A DNA stretch of 50,970 nucleotides from Chitinophagia bacterium (GCA_009920495.1 RFZW01000004.1:1-50970); one strand, 5' to 3'; shown: positions 10,631 to 21,565, numbered from the stretch's first letter. Translations and numbers: made by a program. The notes: generated by a model not told the origin, from the sequence alone.

Positions 10631-11245
10631 ATGGATAGCGTAAAGGCTTTGGTGGAAAAATTAAGTGAGCAGTTGCGTCAAAATGAGGATAAAACGCGTT
10701 TAATAATAACTGCACAACAAATATTGACAGAATTGGGTGGGGCAGTAGTGTCTAAGCCATTGCCTCAAAATATATACCAGGAAGCAATCATGGTTGCACC
10801 AGCCGAGAAAGCAGTGATGCAATCGCAGATTACTCCGGAACTTGCAGCTGTCACCAATACTGTCGAACAGATGGAAACGCCTGTGGAAGTAATCGATGAA
10901 AAATTGGCCCCTAATATTGTGGAAGCGAAAACAGAGCCCAGCCTGGTTGCTTCAGAAAAAACTGAAATTAAGGAAGTAAAAGAGGTGAAGGATCACCTTG
11001 TTTTAGAGCCAATTAAGGATTTACGATCAGCGATCGGCATTAATGATAAGTTTCAATTCATCCAAGAATTATTTGCAGGAGATGAAAAGTCATTTGAAGT
11101 AGGCATTAAAACTATTAATGCTTTTAAAATATTTCCGGAGGCACAATTTTATATCAAGAGAGAATTAAGAGAAAAGAATAATTGGGATGAGGAAAGTAAT
11201 GTTGTAAAACAATTTGATCAATTGATCAAAAGACGATTTTCATAA
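10631..11245 (+). CDS. Hypothetical protein with conserved C-terminal region (DLRSAIGINDKFQFIQELFAGDEKSF)
   Basis: Complete ORF, low-complexity middle, conserved-looking C-terminus. Confidence 0.75.
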   Translation: MDSVKALVEKLSEQLRQNEDKTRLIITAQQILTELGGAVVSKPLPQNIYQEAIMVAPAEKAVMQSQITPELAAVTNTVEQMETPVEVIDEKLAPNIVEAKTEPSLVASEKTEIKEVKEVKDHLVLEPIKDLRSAIGINDKFQFIQELFAGDEKSFEVGIKTINAFKIFPEAQFYIKRELREKNNWDEESNVVKQFDQLIKRRFS

Positions 11246-12468
11246 ATAAATTCCATTGTTTTTTGGGTAGCACCTGCATTTTGAGAAATAAAATTTGCAG
11301 ATGATTCGCAAGCCTTTGCATATTTTTCAGTTTGGCTTGATAATAGTTCAAGTGTTTTACTGAATGAGTTTATATCATGTATTTTAAATCCGCCACCTGC
11401 ATTGACAAGTCCACGCGCTTCAATATATTTTTCATCATTGGGTCCCCAGAAAACAGGTTTCCCAAATGCTGCTGGTTCAAGTACATTATGTATACCCTCG
11501 GCGTCAAATCCGCCACCAATATAGGTTATATAAGCATGTTGGTATAAATTACGTAACAATCCTATTTGGTCAACAATGATCACTTTTGCGTTATTGAATT
11601 TTTGGTGGCTGGCTGCAAATGAAGTTAAAGTGGTGGCGTTATTAAATAGCGCTACACATTTTTGAATAGCTGTGCTATCCACATGGTGGGGAACCACGAT
11701 CCAATTTAGGTGGGTGTATTTGTCTGCTAAGCTTGATAATAAAATATGGTCTTTTTCCCAAGTGCTTCCAGCTATTATTATTTTAGCATTATTCAATTTC
11801 TGCAACCAATCAAAATGGGTACTTGATTTAGAAGTGCGCAACACGCGATCAAATCGGGTATCTCCAGTGACACTAATTTTTTGTTCTGAAAAAATTGGGC
11901 TAATTAATTTTTTTGAGTTTTCATCTTGCACCAAAATGGCATAAAATAAGGAAAGCATCTTTTTATAAATACCTCCGTACCATTTAAAAAATATTTGCGT
12001 TGGTCTAAAAATGGCAGCCACCAATAAAGTGGGGATGTTTCTTTTTTTAGCTTCCGATAAATAATAAAACCAAAATTCATACTTGATAAAAATGACCAAC
12101 TTGGGTTGTACTGCATCAAAAAAATGTTTTGCATTGTTTGCGCTATCCATGGGTAGGTAAGTAACAAAATCAACAGTTGGGTCGTTTTTGCGATGCAGGT
12201 ATCCTGAAGGTGAAAAAAAAGTAAGCCAAATTTGATACCCTGGATAATCTGCCTTTATTTTTTCAATAATGGGTAAGCCTTGTTCAAATTCACCATAGGA
12301 GGCACAGTGCACCCAAATGATGGGCTTTTGAATTTTTTCAGCAAAGCCGGTGATCTCATTCCATACCTCATTCTGCCCTAAAACCCAATGCTTGACCTTG
12401 CCATTAAAGGGGGCCGTGCATTTAGCAAGGAGGCGGTAGAGCAATAAAAATAGATTGTAAATTACCAT
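11218..12468 (-). CDS. waaA: 3-deoxy-D-manno-octulosonic acid transferase
   Basis: WVHCASYGEFEQGLPII, GSTWEKDH, YIGGGFDAEGIHNVLEPAAFGKPVFWGP. Confidence 0.95.
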   Translation of the reverse strand: MVIYNLFLLLYRLLAKCTAPFNGKVKHWVLGQNEVWNEITGFAEKIQKPIIWVHCASYGEFEQGLPIIEKIKADYPGYQIWLTFFSPSGYLHRKNDPTVDFVTYLPMDSANNAKHFFDAVQPKLVIFIKYEFWFYYLSEAKKRNIPTLLVAAIFRPTQIFFKWYGGIYKKMLSLFYAILVQDENSKKLISPIFSEQKISVTGDTRFDRVLRTSKSSTHFDWLQKLNNAKIIIAGSTWEKDHILLSSLADKYTHLNWIVVPHHVDSTAIQKCVALFNNATTLTSFAASHQKFNNAKVIIVDQIGLLRNLYQHAYITYIGGGFDAEGIHNVLEPAAFGKPVFWGPNDEKYIEARGLVNAGGGFKIHDINSFSKTLELLSSQTEKYAKACESSANFISQNAGATQKTMEFIYENRLLIN

Positions 12469-12597
12469 GGGGTGTATCTGTCAGGCAAAAATCAATAAAA
12501 TTCGGCATATAAATGGACATTTATTGCTAATAAACATACAATATTTAGATATTGTAGTGGGTAGGCCTTTTACCCTTTTTATAGTATTTTTGCAAAA

Positions 12598-13737
12598 ATG
12601 GAATTGATGCGTAAAATTCAGATGGTAGATACTAAAAATCAGTATCTGGCTATAAAAAAGGAAGTGGATGAATCTATTCAAAGCGTTTTGGATAGTGCTT
12701 CCTATATTAATGGTAAAGCAGTCCAGGATTTTAGTCAAAGTTTAGCTTCTTATTTACAAGTTTCACATGTTATTCCTTGTGCCAATGGTACCGATGCTTT
12801 ACAAATTGCGATGATGGCATTAGGCTTGCAACCCGGGGACGAAGTAATCACCCCTTCATTCACTTATATAGCGACCACAGAGGTAGTTGCATTACTTGGG
12901 TTAACCCCAGTTTTTGTGGATGTGGATCCTGTAACTTATTGCATGGATATTGCTTCTTTAAAAAATGCAATTACACCAAAAACGAAAGCGATAGTTCCGG
13001 TTCATTTATATGGACATGCTGCACCCATGGCAGAGATTTTACAAATTGCCAAAGAAAATAATTTGTTTGTGATTGAAGATAATGCGCAAGCCATTGGGTG
13101 TGATTATACTTTCCCAAATGGAGAAACGAAAAAAACAGGAACGATGGGTCATATAGGTGCTACTTCGTTTTATCCAAGTAAAAATTTAGGTGCGTTTGGT
13201 GATGGCGGTGCTTTGTTTACCAATGACAAAGCCTTGGCTGATAAAATGACGATGATTGCCAATCATGGCCAATCGGCTAGATATTATCATGATGTAGTGG
13301 GGTGTAATTCAAGATTAGATTCCATACAAGCAGCCATTTTAAATATTAAATTACAAAAGCTGGATAGTTATAATCAAGCACGTAATCATGTTGCGCAATT
13401 TTATAATCATGCTTTTGCAGATATTAAACAAATTGTAACACCAGCTGTAAATAAATATAGCACGCATGTGTATCATCAATATACCATACAATTAGTTGGG
13501 GTGGATCGCGAAAAGTTTATAAAGCATTTGGGGGATCTTGACATTCCATGTATGATTTATTATCCAGTGCCAGGGCATTTGCAAAAAATGTTTGGCGAGG
13601 GAAAAAATGAACATTTACATTTGCCAGTGACCAATGCTTTAACACCGGTCGTTTGCTCACTTCCAATACACACGGAAATGGAAGAGGCGCAATTAAAACA
13701 TATTGCATCAGGAGTGAACTCCTTTTTTAATGCTTAA
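12598..13737 (+). CDS. DegT/DnrJ/EryC1/StrS-family sugar aminotransferase
   Basis: CANGTDALQIAMMALGLQPGDEVITPSFTYIAT, FYPSKNLGAFGDGGAL. Confidence 0.94.
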   Translation: MELMRKIQMVDTKNQYLAIKKEVDESIQSVLDSASYINGKAVQDFSQSLASYLQVSHVIPCANGTDALQIAMMALGLQPGDEVITPSFTYIATTEVVALLGLTPVFVDVDPVTYCMDIASLKNAITPKTKAIVPVHLYGHAAPMAEILQIAKENNLFVIEDNAQAIGCDYTFPNGETKKTGTMGHIGATSFYPSKNLGAFGDGGALFTNDKALADKMTMIANHGQSARYYHDVVGCNSRLDSIQAAILNIKLQKLDSYNQARNHVAQFYNHAFADIKQIVTPAVNKYSTHVYHQYTIQLVGVDREKFIKHLGDLDIPCMIYYPVPGHLQKMFGEGKNEHLHLPVTNALTPVVCSLPIHTEMEEAQLKHIASGVNSFFNA

Positions 13738-13748
13738 AATTTGAATCA

Positions 13749-15050
13749 ATGAAAATTACAGTAATAGGAACAGGCTATGTGGGATTGGTAACAGGGACTT
13801 GTTTTGCTGAAACAGGTAACAAGGTTACTTGTGTAGATATAGATAAGGCGAAGGTGGATAAATTAACATCTGGCCAAATCACGATATACGAGCCAGGGCT
13901 AGAAAAAATATTTTTAAGAAATACGAAGGAAGGTCGATTGGTATTTACCACCAATTTGGAGGATGTTTTAGAGGCGTCAGAAATTATATTTTTAGCATTG
14001 CCTACACCACCAGGTGCGGATGGGTCAGCTGATTTAAAATATGTATTAGGGGTGGCTGATCAGATGGGTAAATTGATGAAGGGTTATAAGGTGGTTGTGA
14101 ATAAAAGTACTGTGCCAGTGGGAACAGCCGATAAAGTAAGAGAAGCGATTGCGAAAAATTATAAAGGCGAATTTGATGTAGTCAGTAATCCTGAATTTTT
14201 AAGAGAAGGGGTTGCAGTGGAGGATTTTATGAAGCCAGATAGGGTAGTGATAGGAACAAAGTCCGAGCAAGCAAAAAAAGTGATGACTGAATTATATGCC
14301 CCTTTTGTAAGACAAGGGAATCCATTAATTTTTATGGATGAGCGCAGTTCAGAGTTAACCAAATATGCAGCGAATAGTTTTTTAGCCACAAAAATTTCAT
14401 TCATGAATGAAATCGCACAATTATGTGAACGCATGGGTGCGGATGTGGATATGGTGCGTAGAGGCATAGGAAGTGATGATCGCATAGGGAAGCGTTTCTT
14501 GTTCCCAGGAATTGGGTATGGTGGAAGTTGTTTCCCTAAGGATGTACAAGCATTGGTAAAGTCATCGAATGAAGTAAATTATGAATTTGAAATTTTAAAA
14601 GCGGTCGAAAAAGTAAATGCACTACAAAAGTTGCATTTGGTAAATAAGATCAATACATATTTAAAAAATGATTTGCAAGGCAAGAAAATTGCTTTGTGGG
14701 GATTGGCGTTCAAACCGAATACCGATGATATTAGAGATGCGCCAGCCATTGACATGATTAACGCTTTAACAGCTGCAGGTGCGATCATCACTGCCTATGA
14801 TCCGGAAGCAATGCCCAATGTGAAAAATAAAATAGGCGATAAAATTAAATATGCAAGCAATCAATACGAAGCGCTAGCCGGTGCGGATATATTAGTCATT
14901 GCAACGGAGTGGAGTGAGTTTAGAACACCCGATTTTGAAATCATCGAAAAAGAATTACCAAGTAAAGTAATTTTTGATGGTCGAAATTTATTTGATGTTG
15001 CGAAGATGAAGGAACTGGGGTATCATTATGAAAGTGTTGGAAGGTTGTAA
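13749..15050 (+). CDS. ugd: UDP-glucose 6-dehydrogenase
   Basis: MKITVIGTGYVGLVTGTCFAETGNKVTCVDID, GIGYGGSCFPKDVQAL. Confidence 0.96.
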   Translation: MKITVIGTGYVGLVTGTCFAETGNKVTCVDIDKAKVDKLTSGQITIYEPGLEKIFLRNTKEGRLVFTTNLEDVLEASEIIFLALPTPPGADGSADLKYVLGVADQMGKLMKGYKVVVNKSTVPVGTADKVREAIAKNYKGEFDVVSNPEFLREGVAVEDFMKPDRVVIGTKSEQAKKVMTELYAPFVRQGNPLIFMDERSSELTKYAANSFLATKISFMNEIAQLCERMGADVDMVRRGIGSDDRIGKRFLFPGIGYGGSCFPKDVQALVKSSNEVNYEFEILKAVEKVNALQKLHLVNKINTYLKNDLQGKKIALWGLAFKPNTDDIRDAPAIDMINALTAAGAIITAYDPEAMPNVKNKIGDKIKYASNQYEALAGADILVIATEWSEFRTPDFEIIEKELPSKVIFDGRNLFDVAKMKELGYHYESVGRL

Positions 15051-15117
15051 TTTGAAACAGTTTGGATGGCGGTAGTTCGAAAAAAAATATTAGTTAGCGG
15101 ATTGCAAATAAATTATC

Positions 15118-16098
15118 ATGAGTCAAAAAAGAATTTTAATCACAGGTGCTGCCGGATTTTTAGGATCTCATTTATCTGATCGATTTATTCGTGAAGGATA
15201 TAAGGTCATCGCCATGGATAATTTGATTACGGGAGATATGAATAATATCGAGCACTTAATGACGAATGAAAATTTTGAATTCAAATTACATGATGTAACT
15301 AAGTTTATTGAAATTGAAGGGGCACTTGATTATATTTTACATTTTGCATCACCAGCAAGTCCAATTGATTATTTAAAAATACCCATCCAAACCTTAAAAG
15401 TGGGGGCCTTAGGCACACATAATTGTTTGGGTTTGGCGAAAGATAAAAAGGCGCGCATATTAGTCGCAAGTACAAGTGAAGTATATGGTGACCCTTTGGT
15501 GCATCCACAAACAGAGGAGTATTGGGGTAATGTAAATCCAGTGGGTCCAAGAGGCGTATACGATGAAGCTAAAAGATACATGGAATCCATCACCATGGCT
15601 TATCATACATTCCATCAGGTGGAAACGCGTATCATCCGTATTTTTAATACCTATGGACCAAGAATGCGCTTGAATGATGGACGTGCATTACCTGCGTTTA
15701 TTGGTCAAGCATTAAGAGGGGAGGATATGACCGTGTTTGGTGATGGCTCTCAAACAAGAAGCTTTTGTTACGTAGATGATTTAGTAGAAGGGATATATAG
15801 ATTGTTATTAAGTGACTATTCAAGTCCAGTAAATATTGGCAATCCGAATGAAATAAGTTTAAAGGATTTTGCCGAAGAGGTATTAAAGTTAACGGGATCC
15901 TCAGTGAAAATTATTTATAAGGAATTACCGGTAGATGATCCAAAGCAAAGACAACCAGATATTACCAAGGCGAAAACTATTTTAGGCTGGGAGCCCAAAG
16001 TGGATCGTGCGGAAGGATTGAAAAAAACCTACGATTATTTTAAGTCACTCCCTTCAAGTGAATGGACGAAGTTGCCTAAGGAATTCGTGTCAAAATAA
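15118..16098 (+). CDS. uxs: NAD-dependent UDP-glucuronate decarboxylase (UDP-xylose synthase)-like
   Basis: [43 protein letters not shown]. Confidence 0.88.
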   Translation: MSQKRILITGAAGFLGSHLSDRFIREGYKVIAMDNLITGDMNNIEHLMTNENFEFKLHDVTKFIEIEGALDYILHFASPASPIDYLKIPIQTLKVGALGTHNCLGLAKDKKARILVASTSEVYGDPLVHPQTEEYWGNVNPVGPRGVYDEAKRYMESITMAYHTFHQVETRIIRIFNTYGPRMRLNDGRALPAFIGQALRGEDMTVFGDGSQTRSFCYVDDLVEGIYRLLLSDYSSPVNIGNPNEISLKDFAEEVLKLTGSSVKIIYKELPVDDPKQRQPDITKAKTILGWEPKVDRAEGLKKTYDYFKSLPSSEWTKLPKEFVSK

Positions 16099-16127
16099 TT
16101 ACCCAAACTTAATTCCTAAACCACGCA

Positions 16128-16997
16128 ATGAGTATAAAAAAAATATTAGTAACGGGTGCCAATGGGCAATTAGGTTGGGAGTTAACACAATTGGCAGCTA
16201 GTTATCCAATGTATGAATTCATCTTCGCCGATAGAAGCATGTTTGATTTATCGAAGCCGGAATTATTTGAATCATTGATACATCAATGGGCACCACAAGC
16301 GATTATTAATACAGCTGCATATACCGCAGTGGATAAAGCGGAAGCAGAACAAAATTTGGCTAATTTAATTAATGCAACTGCTGTTGCTGAGTTAGCAAGC
16401 ATCGCAGGTGCAAATAATATTTTATTCATTACATTTTCAACTGATTATGTTTTTAATGGCAATGCATCTAGTCCTTATTTAACAGATACTATTATTGATC
16501 CTGTAAATTTTTATGGTACAACCAAGGCGCAGGGAGAAGTAATGGCTTTAGCCGTGAACCCGAATACAATTATAATTCGTACTTCATGGGTGTTTAGTAG
16601 TCATGGTAATAATTTTGTTAAAACCATGATTCGATTAATGAAGGAAAGAGCAACTTTAAATGTGGTGAGTGATCAAATTGGTCGTCCCACCTATGCAAAA
16701 GATTTAGCGATTGCTACATTAAAAATAATCAATGAGGTAAGTGGGGGTAAAAAAATACATGGCGTGTATCACTATGCGAACAAAGGGGTTACGAGTTGGT
16801 TTGAATTTGCACAGCAAATCAAAAAAAATGCAGGACTAAGCTGCGAACTAAATCCGATTAATACCACACAATTTCCAACACCTGCTAAAAGACCTGCTTA
16901 TTCTGTGCTGGATACCCAAAAAATGGAAACAGTAATTAATATTGACATTCCAAGTTGGGAATCATCTTTATTGGCTTGTCAAAAAATGTTAGGATAA
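16128..16997 (+). CDS. rfbD: dTDP-4-dehydrorhamnose reductase
   Basis: KKILVTGANGQLGWEL, FSTDYVFNG, YGTTKAQGE. Confidence 0.92.
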   Translation: MSIKKILVTGANGQLGWELTQLAASYPMYEFIFADRSMFDLSKPELFESLIHQWAPQAIINTAAYTAVDKAEAEQNLANLINATAVAELASIAGANNILFITFSTDYVFNGNASSPYLTDTIIDPVNFYGTTKAQGEVMALAVNPNTIIIRTSWVFSSHGNNFVKTMIRLMKERATLNVVSDQIGRPTYAKDLAIATLKIINEVSGGKKIHGVYHYANKGVTSWFEFAQQIKKNAGLSCELNPINTTQFPTPAKRPAYSVLDTQKMETVINIDIPSWESSLLACQKMLG

Positions 16998-17001
16998 TTA
17001 A

Positions 17002-17412
17002 ATGAAAAAGGAAGCATTATTAAAACAGTTGCAGTCGCAAACCTATGTGATGATTAAGCCTTCACCACTTCATGGCATTGGTGTTTTTGCGATTCGTGAT
17101 ATACCCAAAGGAACGAAAGATATTTTTTCAGAAGGCTTTGGGGATTGGATAAAAGTTAGCAAGGATGAGGTGGATGCTTTGCCGAGGCATTCAAGGGAGT
17201 TGATTGAAAATCATTGCCTGTTTGATGAAGACAGTTATTTTATTCCTGAATATGGCTTTAAGTTGGTTGATTTAGTGATTTATTTAAATCATTCTGAAAC
17301 ACCTAATGTACTATCTTTAAATGACGGTGAGCAGTTTGAGGCATTGGTGGATATAAAAGCAGGGGAGGAATTACTAGTGGATTATGGAACAATTGTTGAA
17401 TGCGATGAGTAA
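17002..17412 (+). CDS. SET domain-containing protein
   Basis: SPLHGIGVFAIRDIPKGT...YLNHSETPN...IKAGEELLVDYG SET motifs. Confidence 0.88.
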   Translation: MKKEALLKQLQSQTYVMIKPSPLHGIGVFAIRDIPKGTKDIFSEGFGDWIKVSKDEVDALPRHSRELIENHCLFDEDSYFIPEYGFKLVDLVIYLNHSETPNVLSLNDGEQFEALVDIKAGEELLVDYGTIVECDE

Positions 17413-17461
17413 GTGAGGTAAACCTGATAAAATTTTAATTGTATCTTTTCAAATTTATTAT

Positions 17462-18163
17462 ATGAAAAAAATCACTTTAATTTTTGCTTTTGTTTTTCTT
17501 TTTTTTCATGTGCAAGCATCTTCCTTTACAGATACCTTAAAAATTAAAAAGACAGCCGATTTTGTATTGGATGGCGCTGGCACTAATGTGCAATGGGACT
17601 CCGCTGCATGGGTTAACTTGATTCAATTGGATTCAGGAGTTCGTGGATATGATACCAAGTTTAAAGTACTCTATTCGGATGCAGGTGTGTATGTATTTTT
17701 TACAGGAAATGATAAAAAAGTGACCTCTACTTTCACAAAGGATTTTGATAATTTATTTACGGCTGATGTATTTGAAGTATTTTTTCATCCGCAACCTAAA
17801 ATGCCCATTTATCTGGAATATGAAGTGAATGCATTAAACGCAGAACTAGTTTTATTAGTGCCACATTTAGATAAAAAAGCGATGGGATGGACGCCATGGC
17901 ATTATGATGGAAAGCGCAAAGTGGTTAAAAAAGTGCAAGTGCATCAGGTTAACAATGAAATGTACAAATGGACGGCAGAATTATTTTTCCCTATTTCTCT
18001 TTTTGGGCCTTTACAAAATACGGAGTTAAAGAAAGGCGTATGTTGGAACGCTAATTTTTACAGATTGGATTATGATGCAGGTAAAATGATCAAGTTTGCA
18101 TGGTCACCTGTCAATGCAAGCTTTCATGAGTTTGATAAATATGGGGTAATACAATTTAACTAA
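17462..18163 (+). CDS. Secreted carbohydrate-binding family 9-like protein
   Basis: Signal peptide; VQWDSAAWVNL...KFKVLYSDAGVYVFFTGNDKKV...DVFEVFFHP CBM9-like pattern. Confidence 0.8.
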   Translation: MKKITLIFAFVFLFFHVQASSFTDTLKIKKTADFVLDGAGTNVQWDSAAWVNLIQLDSGVRGYDTKFKVLYSDAGVYVFFTGNDKKVTSTFTKDFDNLFTADVFEVFFHPQPKMPIYLEYEVNALNAELVLLVPHLDKKAMGWTPWHYDGKRKVVKKVQVHQVNNEMYKWTAELFFPISLFGPLQNTELKKGVCWNANFYRLDYDAGKMIKFAWSPVNASFHEFDKYGVIQFN

Positions 18164-18250
18164 GTAGTAACTTGTAACTAACATAGCCCGTGTATTTTAT
18201 TTCAAAGTTATTTTTTAAAAAGTAATTTAACGGTAATGTTTTCATAAATG

Positions 18251-18288
18251 AACAATCCCCGTCCCGATAAATCGGGACGGGGATTGTT
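18251..18288. terminator. Strong bidirectional hairpin aacaatccccgtcccga-taaa-tcgggacggggattgtt
   Basis: 17-bp perfect stem between convergent genes. Confidence 0.85.
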
Positions 18289-18307
18289 GGAAGTAGTATA
18301 TAATAAA

Positions 18308-19381
18308 CTAATCCTTTGGTTCTTTCTTATGCCAGTAGGAAGCAAGGATGGATCCTGTAATGTTCATAAAAGGTCCAAACACCGCAGCTGCCAATCCCAT
18401 GGTTGCAGCTTTTCCTAGCTTTTCTGCAAGTCCTGATGCCAATCCGCCATTTTGCATACCCACTTCAATAGCTACAGTGCGACAGTCTCTTTCAGGCATT
18501 TTAAATAATCGAGCACTCCAATAGCCCAATAAATAGCCAAATGTATTATGAATTAAAACTATGATTATTAATAATGGTCCAATTTTTAATAAATTATCAC
18601 GGCCAGAAGCAGTAATAATAGTAATAATACAAGCGATACCTATCATGGAAACAATAGGCATGGCATCATCCAGCCATTTTGATTTTCCTTTTAATAATTT
18701 ATTGAAAATTAAACCAGCGCCAATTGGGATGATGATCATTTTATTAATGTCCCACATCATTTTTAAAACATCAATTTCTACCAATGCGCCTGCAAATAAT
18801 TTCATTAATAAAGGAGTAACAAAAGGAGCCAATAATGTAGTGATTGAAGTAATTGTAATGGATAGTGCCAAGTTTGCTTTTGCTAAATAGGACATTACGT
18901 TTGAAGCCAGACCACTAGGGGAGCAACCGATCAATATAATTCCAGCAGCTATTTCGGGAGGGAAATTAGATAAGCTTGCTAAAGTAAAACCTAAAGTAGG
19001 CATTATAGCAAATTGACTTACCACCCCTATAATTACACCTTTTGGTGTTTTAACTACTGCGGCAAAATCATTCATACTCATACAAGTTCCCATGCCAAAC
19101 ATGATGATTTGAATTAATGGTACAATGAGTCCGCCTAATTTAAATCCTCCCCATACTCTAAAATATTCAGGGTGAAACATAGACAATGATACTGCTGAAA
19201 ATATAATCATCGTAAAACTTAATCCTTGCAAATTTTCAGTTGATTTAACCCCCAGGCTTAAAGATAAAAATGCCAGGGATAATACGAGTCCTAAAAAATC
19301 AGTCACATGCATTAAATACAAAACGCCTGCGAGGGCAAATAGTCCTAAAGATAAATAGAGGAATGGTTTGTAATTTTTCAT
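18308..19381 (-). CDS. Bile acid:sodium symporter family protein
   Basis: Multi-TM; FGMGTCMSMNDFAAVVKTPKGVIIGVVSQFAIMPTLGF, GCSPSGLASNVMSYLAKAN. Confidence 0.9.
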   Translation of the reverse strand: MKNYKPFLYLSLGLFALAGVLYLMHVTDFLGLVLSLAFLSLSLGVKSTENLQGLSFTMIIFSAVSLSMFHPEYFRVWGGFKLGGLIVPLIQIIMFGMGTCMSMNDFAAVVKTPKGVIIGVVSQFAIMPTLGFTLASLSNFPPEIAAGIILIGCSPSGLASNVMSYLAKANLALSITITSITTLLAPFVTPLLMKLFAGALVEIDVLKMMWDINKMIIIPIGAGLIFNKLLKGKSKWLDDAMPIVSMIGIACIITIITASGRDNLLKIGPLLIIIVLIHNTFGYLLGYWSARLFKMPERDCRTVAIEVGMQNGGLASGLAEKLGKAATMGLAAAVFGPFMNITGSILASYWHKKEPKD

Positions 19382-19404
19382 TATATATTTTTAATTAATT
19401 TAAC

Positions 19405-20322
19405 TTACCAGGTTCTTTTTTCTAGAAACTTTTCAAGCGCTTCTTTGGTAATAATGGGTTCGTTAGGGTGGGCGCTTATCCAATTTAAAAAGGAAGTTTT
19501 AATTTCTTCTGTCCATTGGTTGTCAATTTGACCTGCATTGTATTTGCCTGATTTTAAAACGTCTTTCGAAAAACGATCACGTACCGAAATGAATTCTGAA
19601 GTAGCGACTACTTTTTCAGCCATATGCGCAGGTATAAATAATACGCCTTCTCGTTCAGATAATACCAAATCCCCAGGCATAACTATGGCACCACCAATTC
19701 TAATGGGCCCATTGAGTCCAATTAGAACTACTTCTTCTAAAAATGAGGGATGAAAGTCACGTACATAGGCGTTAAATCCTTTTAGTTGCGACAATCCTGA
19801 TAAATCACGCGCAGCACCGTCAAAAATAACGCCATTGCCAGTTTTATTAAAGATAGATGCCCCTAAATTGTCACCTATTAATGTGCCTTGTGCTATTTTG
19901 CCAAATGCTTCAGCAACATAAACATCTCCTTTTTGTAAAATTTGAATTGGCCAAGCATTCGTATTGCCAGTTCGGCCTTCTTTTTTACCACGTTCTTTGA
20001 TAAGTGCTTCTATATCCGGACGGGTAGGACTGTACTTTGCAGTTACTGCCCTGCCTACTACTGGAACATCATCATGTACCATTTTCCAATTTCCTTCAAA
20101 CTGATTATTGTAACCTTCGTTATGAAGTACTTGCCAGGCTTCTTCGATACCTATTTTTTTTGCTCTAGCAATTAATTCATCACTTATTTTAGGGCGACCA
20201 TCTTCAAATCTTTCCCCCTTCCAATTAGAGGTTAAATATTCTAATTCAGTTTTAGGAAATAATTGTGCTTGGGTAAAATAAAACGAACCTGTCAATAATA
20301 ATAGTATTCCTATTTTTTTCAT
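19405..20322 (-). CDS. RraA-family protein (HMG/KHG aldolase-like fold) with signal peptide
   Basis: MKKIGILLLLTGSFYFTQAQ signal; GDNLGASIFNKTGNGVIFDGAARDL RraA motif. Track start is 20349; the Met at 20322 fits the signal peptide. Confidence 0.88.
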   Translation of the reverse strand: MKKIGILLLLTGSFYFTQAQLFPKTELEYLTSNWKGERFEDGRPKISDELIARAKKIGIEEAWQVLHNEGYNNQFEGNWKMVHDDVPVVGRAVTAKYSPTRPDIEALIKERGKKEGRTGNTNAWPIQILQKGDVYVAEAFGKIAQGTLIGDNLGASIFNKTGNGVIFDGAARDLSGLSQLKGFNAYVRDFHPSFLEEVVLIGLNGPIRIGGAIVMPGDLVLSEREGVLFIPAHMAEKVVATSEFISVRDRFSKDVLKSGKYNAGQIDNQWTEEIKTSFLNWISAHPNEPIITKEALEKFLEKRTW

Positions 20323-20335
20323 AATTCCTTTTAAT

Positions 20336-21565
20336 TTATTTAGTCGCACTTTGTAAAACTTCTTTTAATCTTTTAGCTACAATTTTATCTTCTCCTTCTT
20401 GTAATGACCATGCAGTCATGCCAATATTATCTTTGCCACCCACTGATTCAATGGAAGGATTTCCGTTACGTAAATCCAAACGTAATTGTTCCCCAGTTTT
20501 ACTGATTTTACTATAATCCAATATAATATTTAAAGTTGGCGTAACATTACCTAAGGTTGGTGTTGAAATTGTTGTAGTTACCCCAGGAACTGATTCTGCA
20601 GCTGCTTGAATTTTTTTAATTCTTTCTAAAAATATAAGTGCTTCTGCATCATGGTCAATTTTTACAAATTCTTCCACGGCAACAAGCATGCCTAATATTT
20701 CTTCCTTGTTTACTTTCATACCACGACCAATGGTTTCCCCACGCGGAGGCATGGATAAACGGGCTGCCTTGATTAAATCTTTTTTACCCATTAATAAGCC
20801 AGCACTTTGAGGTCCTCTTAATGCTTTACCACCTGAGATGGCAACAAAATCAAAGCCCATTTCATTAAAGCGCCAAAGGTTACTCACTGGAGGTACATCC
20901 GCAGCAATATCAATCGTAGTTGGTATGCCATATTTTTTTCCAATCGCTACCCATTCTTCATGTTGTATTTGTCCTTTGTCAGATTGCACATGTAAAAAGT
21001 GCATAGCTGCTGTATTTTTATTGATGGCATTTTTTAATTCTTCCAAAGTTTCCACCATAACAATTTTTACACCCGTGTTGGTTAAAGCTTGATTATAACC
21101 AATGGCATGTGATTTTTGACAAATCACTTCCGTTTTCATACCTGTACCTTCTAATTTAGGAAGTGCTTTTACTTTAACTGGATCTAAGCCAGTTAATATT
21201 CCAGCCATGCCTAAAGTTAATGCGGAAAACGCACCACTTGTAACTACAACTGCCTCAGCCCTGGTAATTGCTGCTAATCTTTCACCCACTTTATCTTGTA
21301 AATCATCTAGCATACAAAATTTATGAGAAGCTTGTCTGATGGCCTCCACGGTTGCAGGGCGCATTAGTGATGCGGTCATTGCTGTATAAGTACCAGCAGC
21401 GTTTATAAATGTTCGAACGCCTAATTCCGCGAATAAATCACGCTTCATGGCTGCTGCTAATGGGGTAGCCATTGGTGCCGCATTAGCAGTTGAAAATCCA
21501 CCTACAATCGATGCACCAGCAAGTGGCGTGATTGATATATATTTTAACAGGTCTCTGCGTTTCAT
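20336..21565 (-). CDS. SelA-like PLP-dependent enzyme (D-glucosaminate-type ammonia-lyase family), paralogue 1, Tat-like signal
   Basis: MKRRDLLKYISITPLAGASIVGGFSTANA; VAISGGKALRGPQSAGLLMG PLP-lysine motif. Confidence 0.88.
   Translation of the reverse strand: MKRRDLLKYISITPLAGASIVGGFSTANAAPMATPLAAAMKRDLFAELGVRTFINAAGTYTAMTASLMRPATVEAIRQASHKFCMLDDLQDKVGERLAAITRAEAVVVTSGAFSALTLGMAGILTGLDPVKVKALPKLEGTGMKTEVICQKSHAIGYNQALTNTGVKIVMVETLEELKNAINKNTAAMHFLHVQSDKGQIQHEEWVAIGKKYGIPTTIDIAADVPPVSNLWRFNEMGFDFVAISGGKALRGPQSAGLLMGKKDLIKAARLSMPPRGETIGRGMKVNKEEILGMLVAVEEFVKIDHDAEALIFLERIKKIQAAAESVPGVTTTISTPTLGNVTPTLNIILDYSKISKTGEQLRLDLRNGNPSIESVGGKDNIGMTAWSLQEGEDKIVAKRLKEVLQSATK

Noticed and set aside
12777-13061. 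Alternate-frame ORF inside the DegT aminotransferase
   Set aside because: Out-of-frame shadow of a well-conserved PLP aminotransferase.
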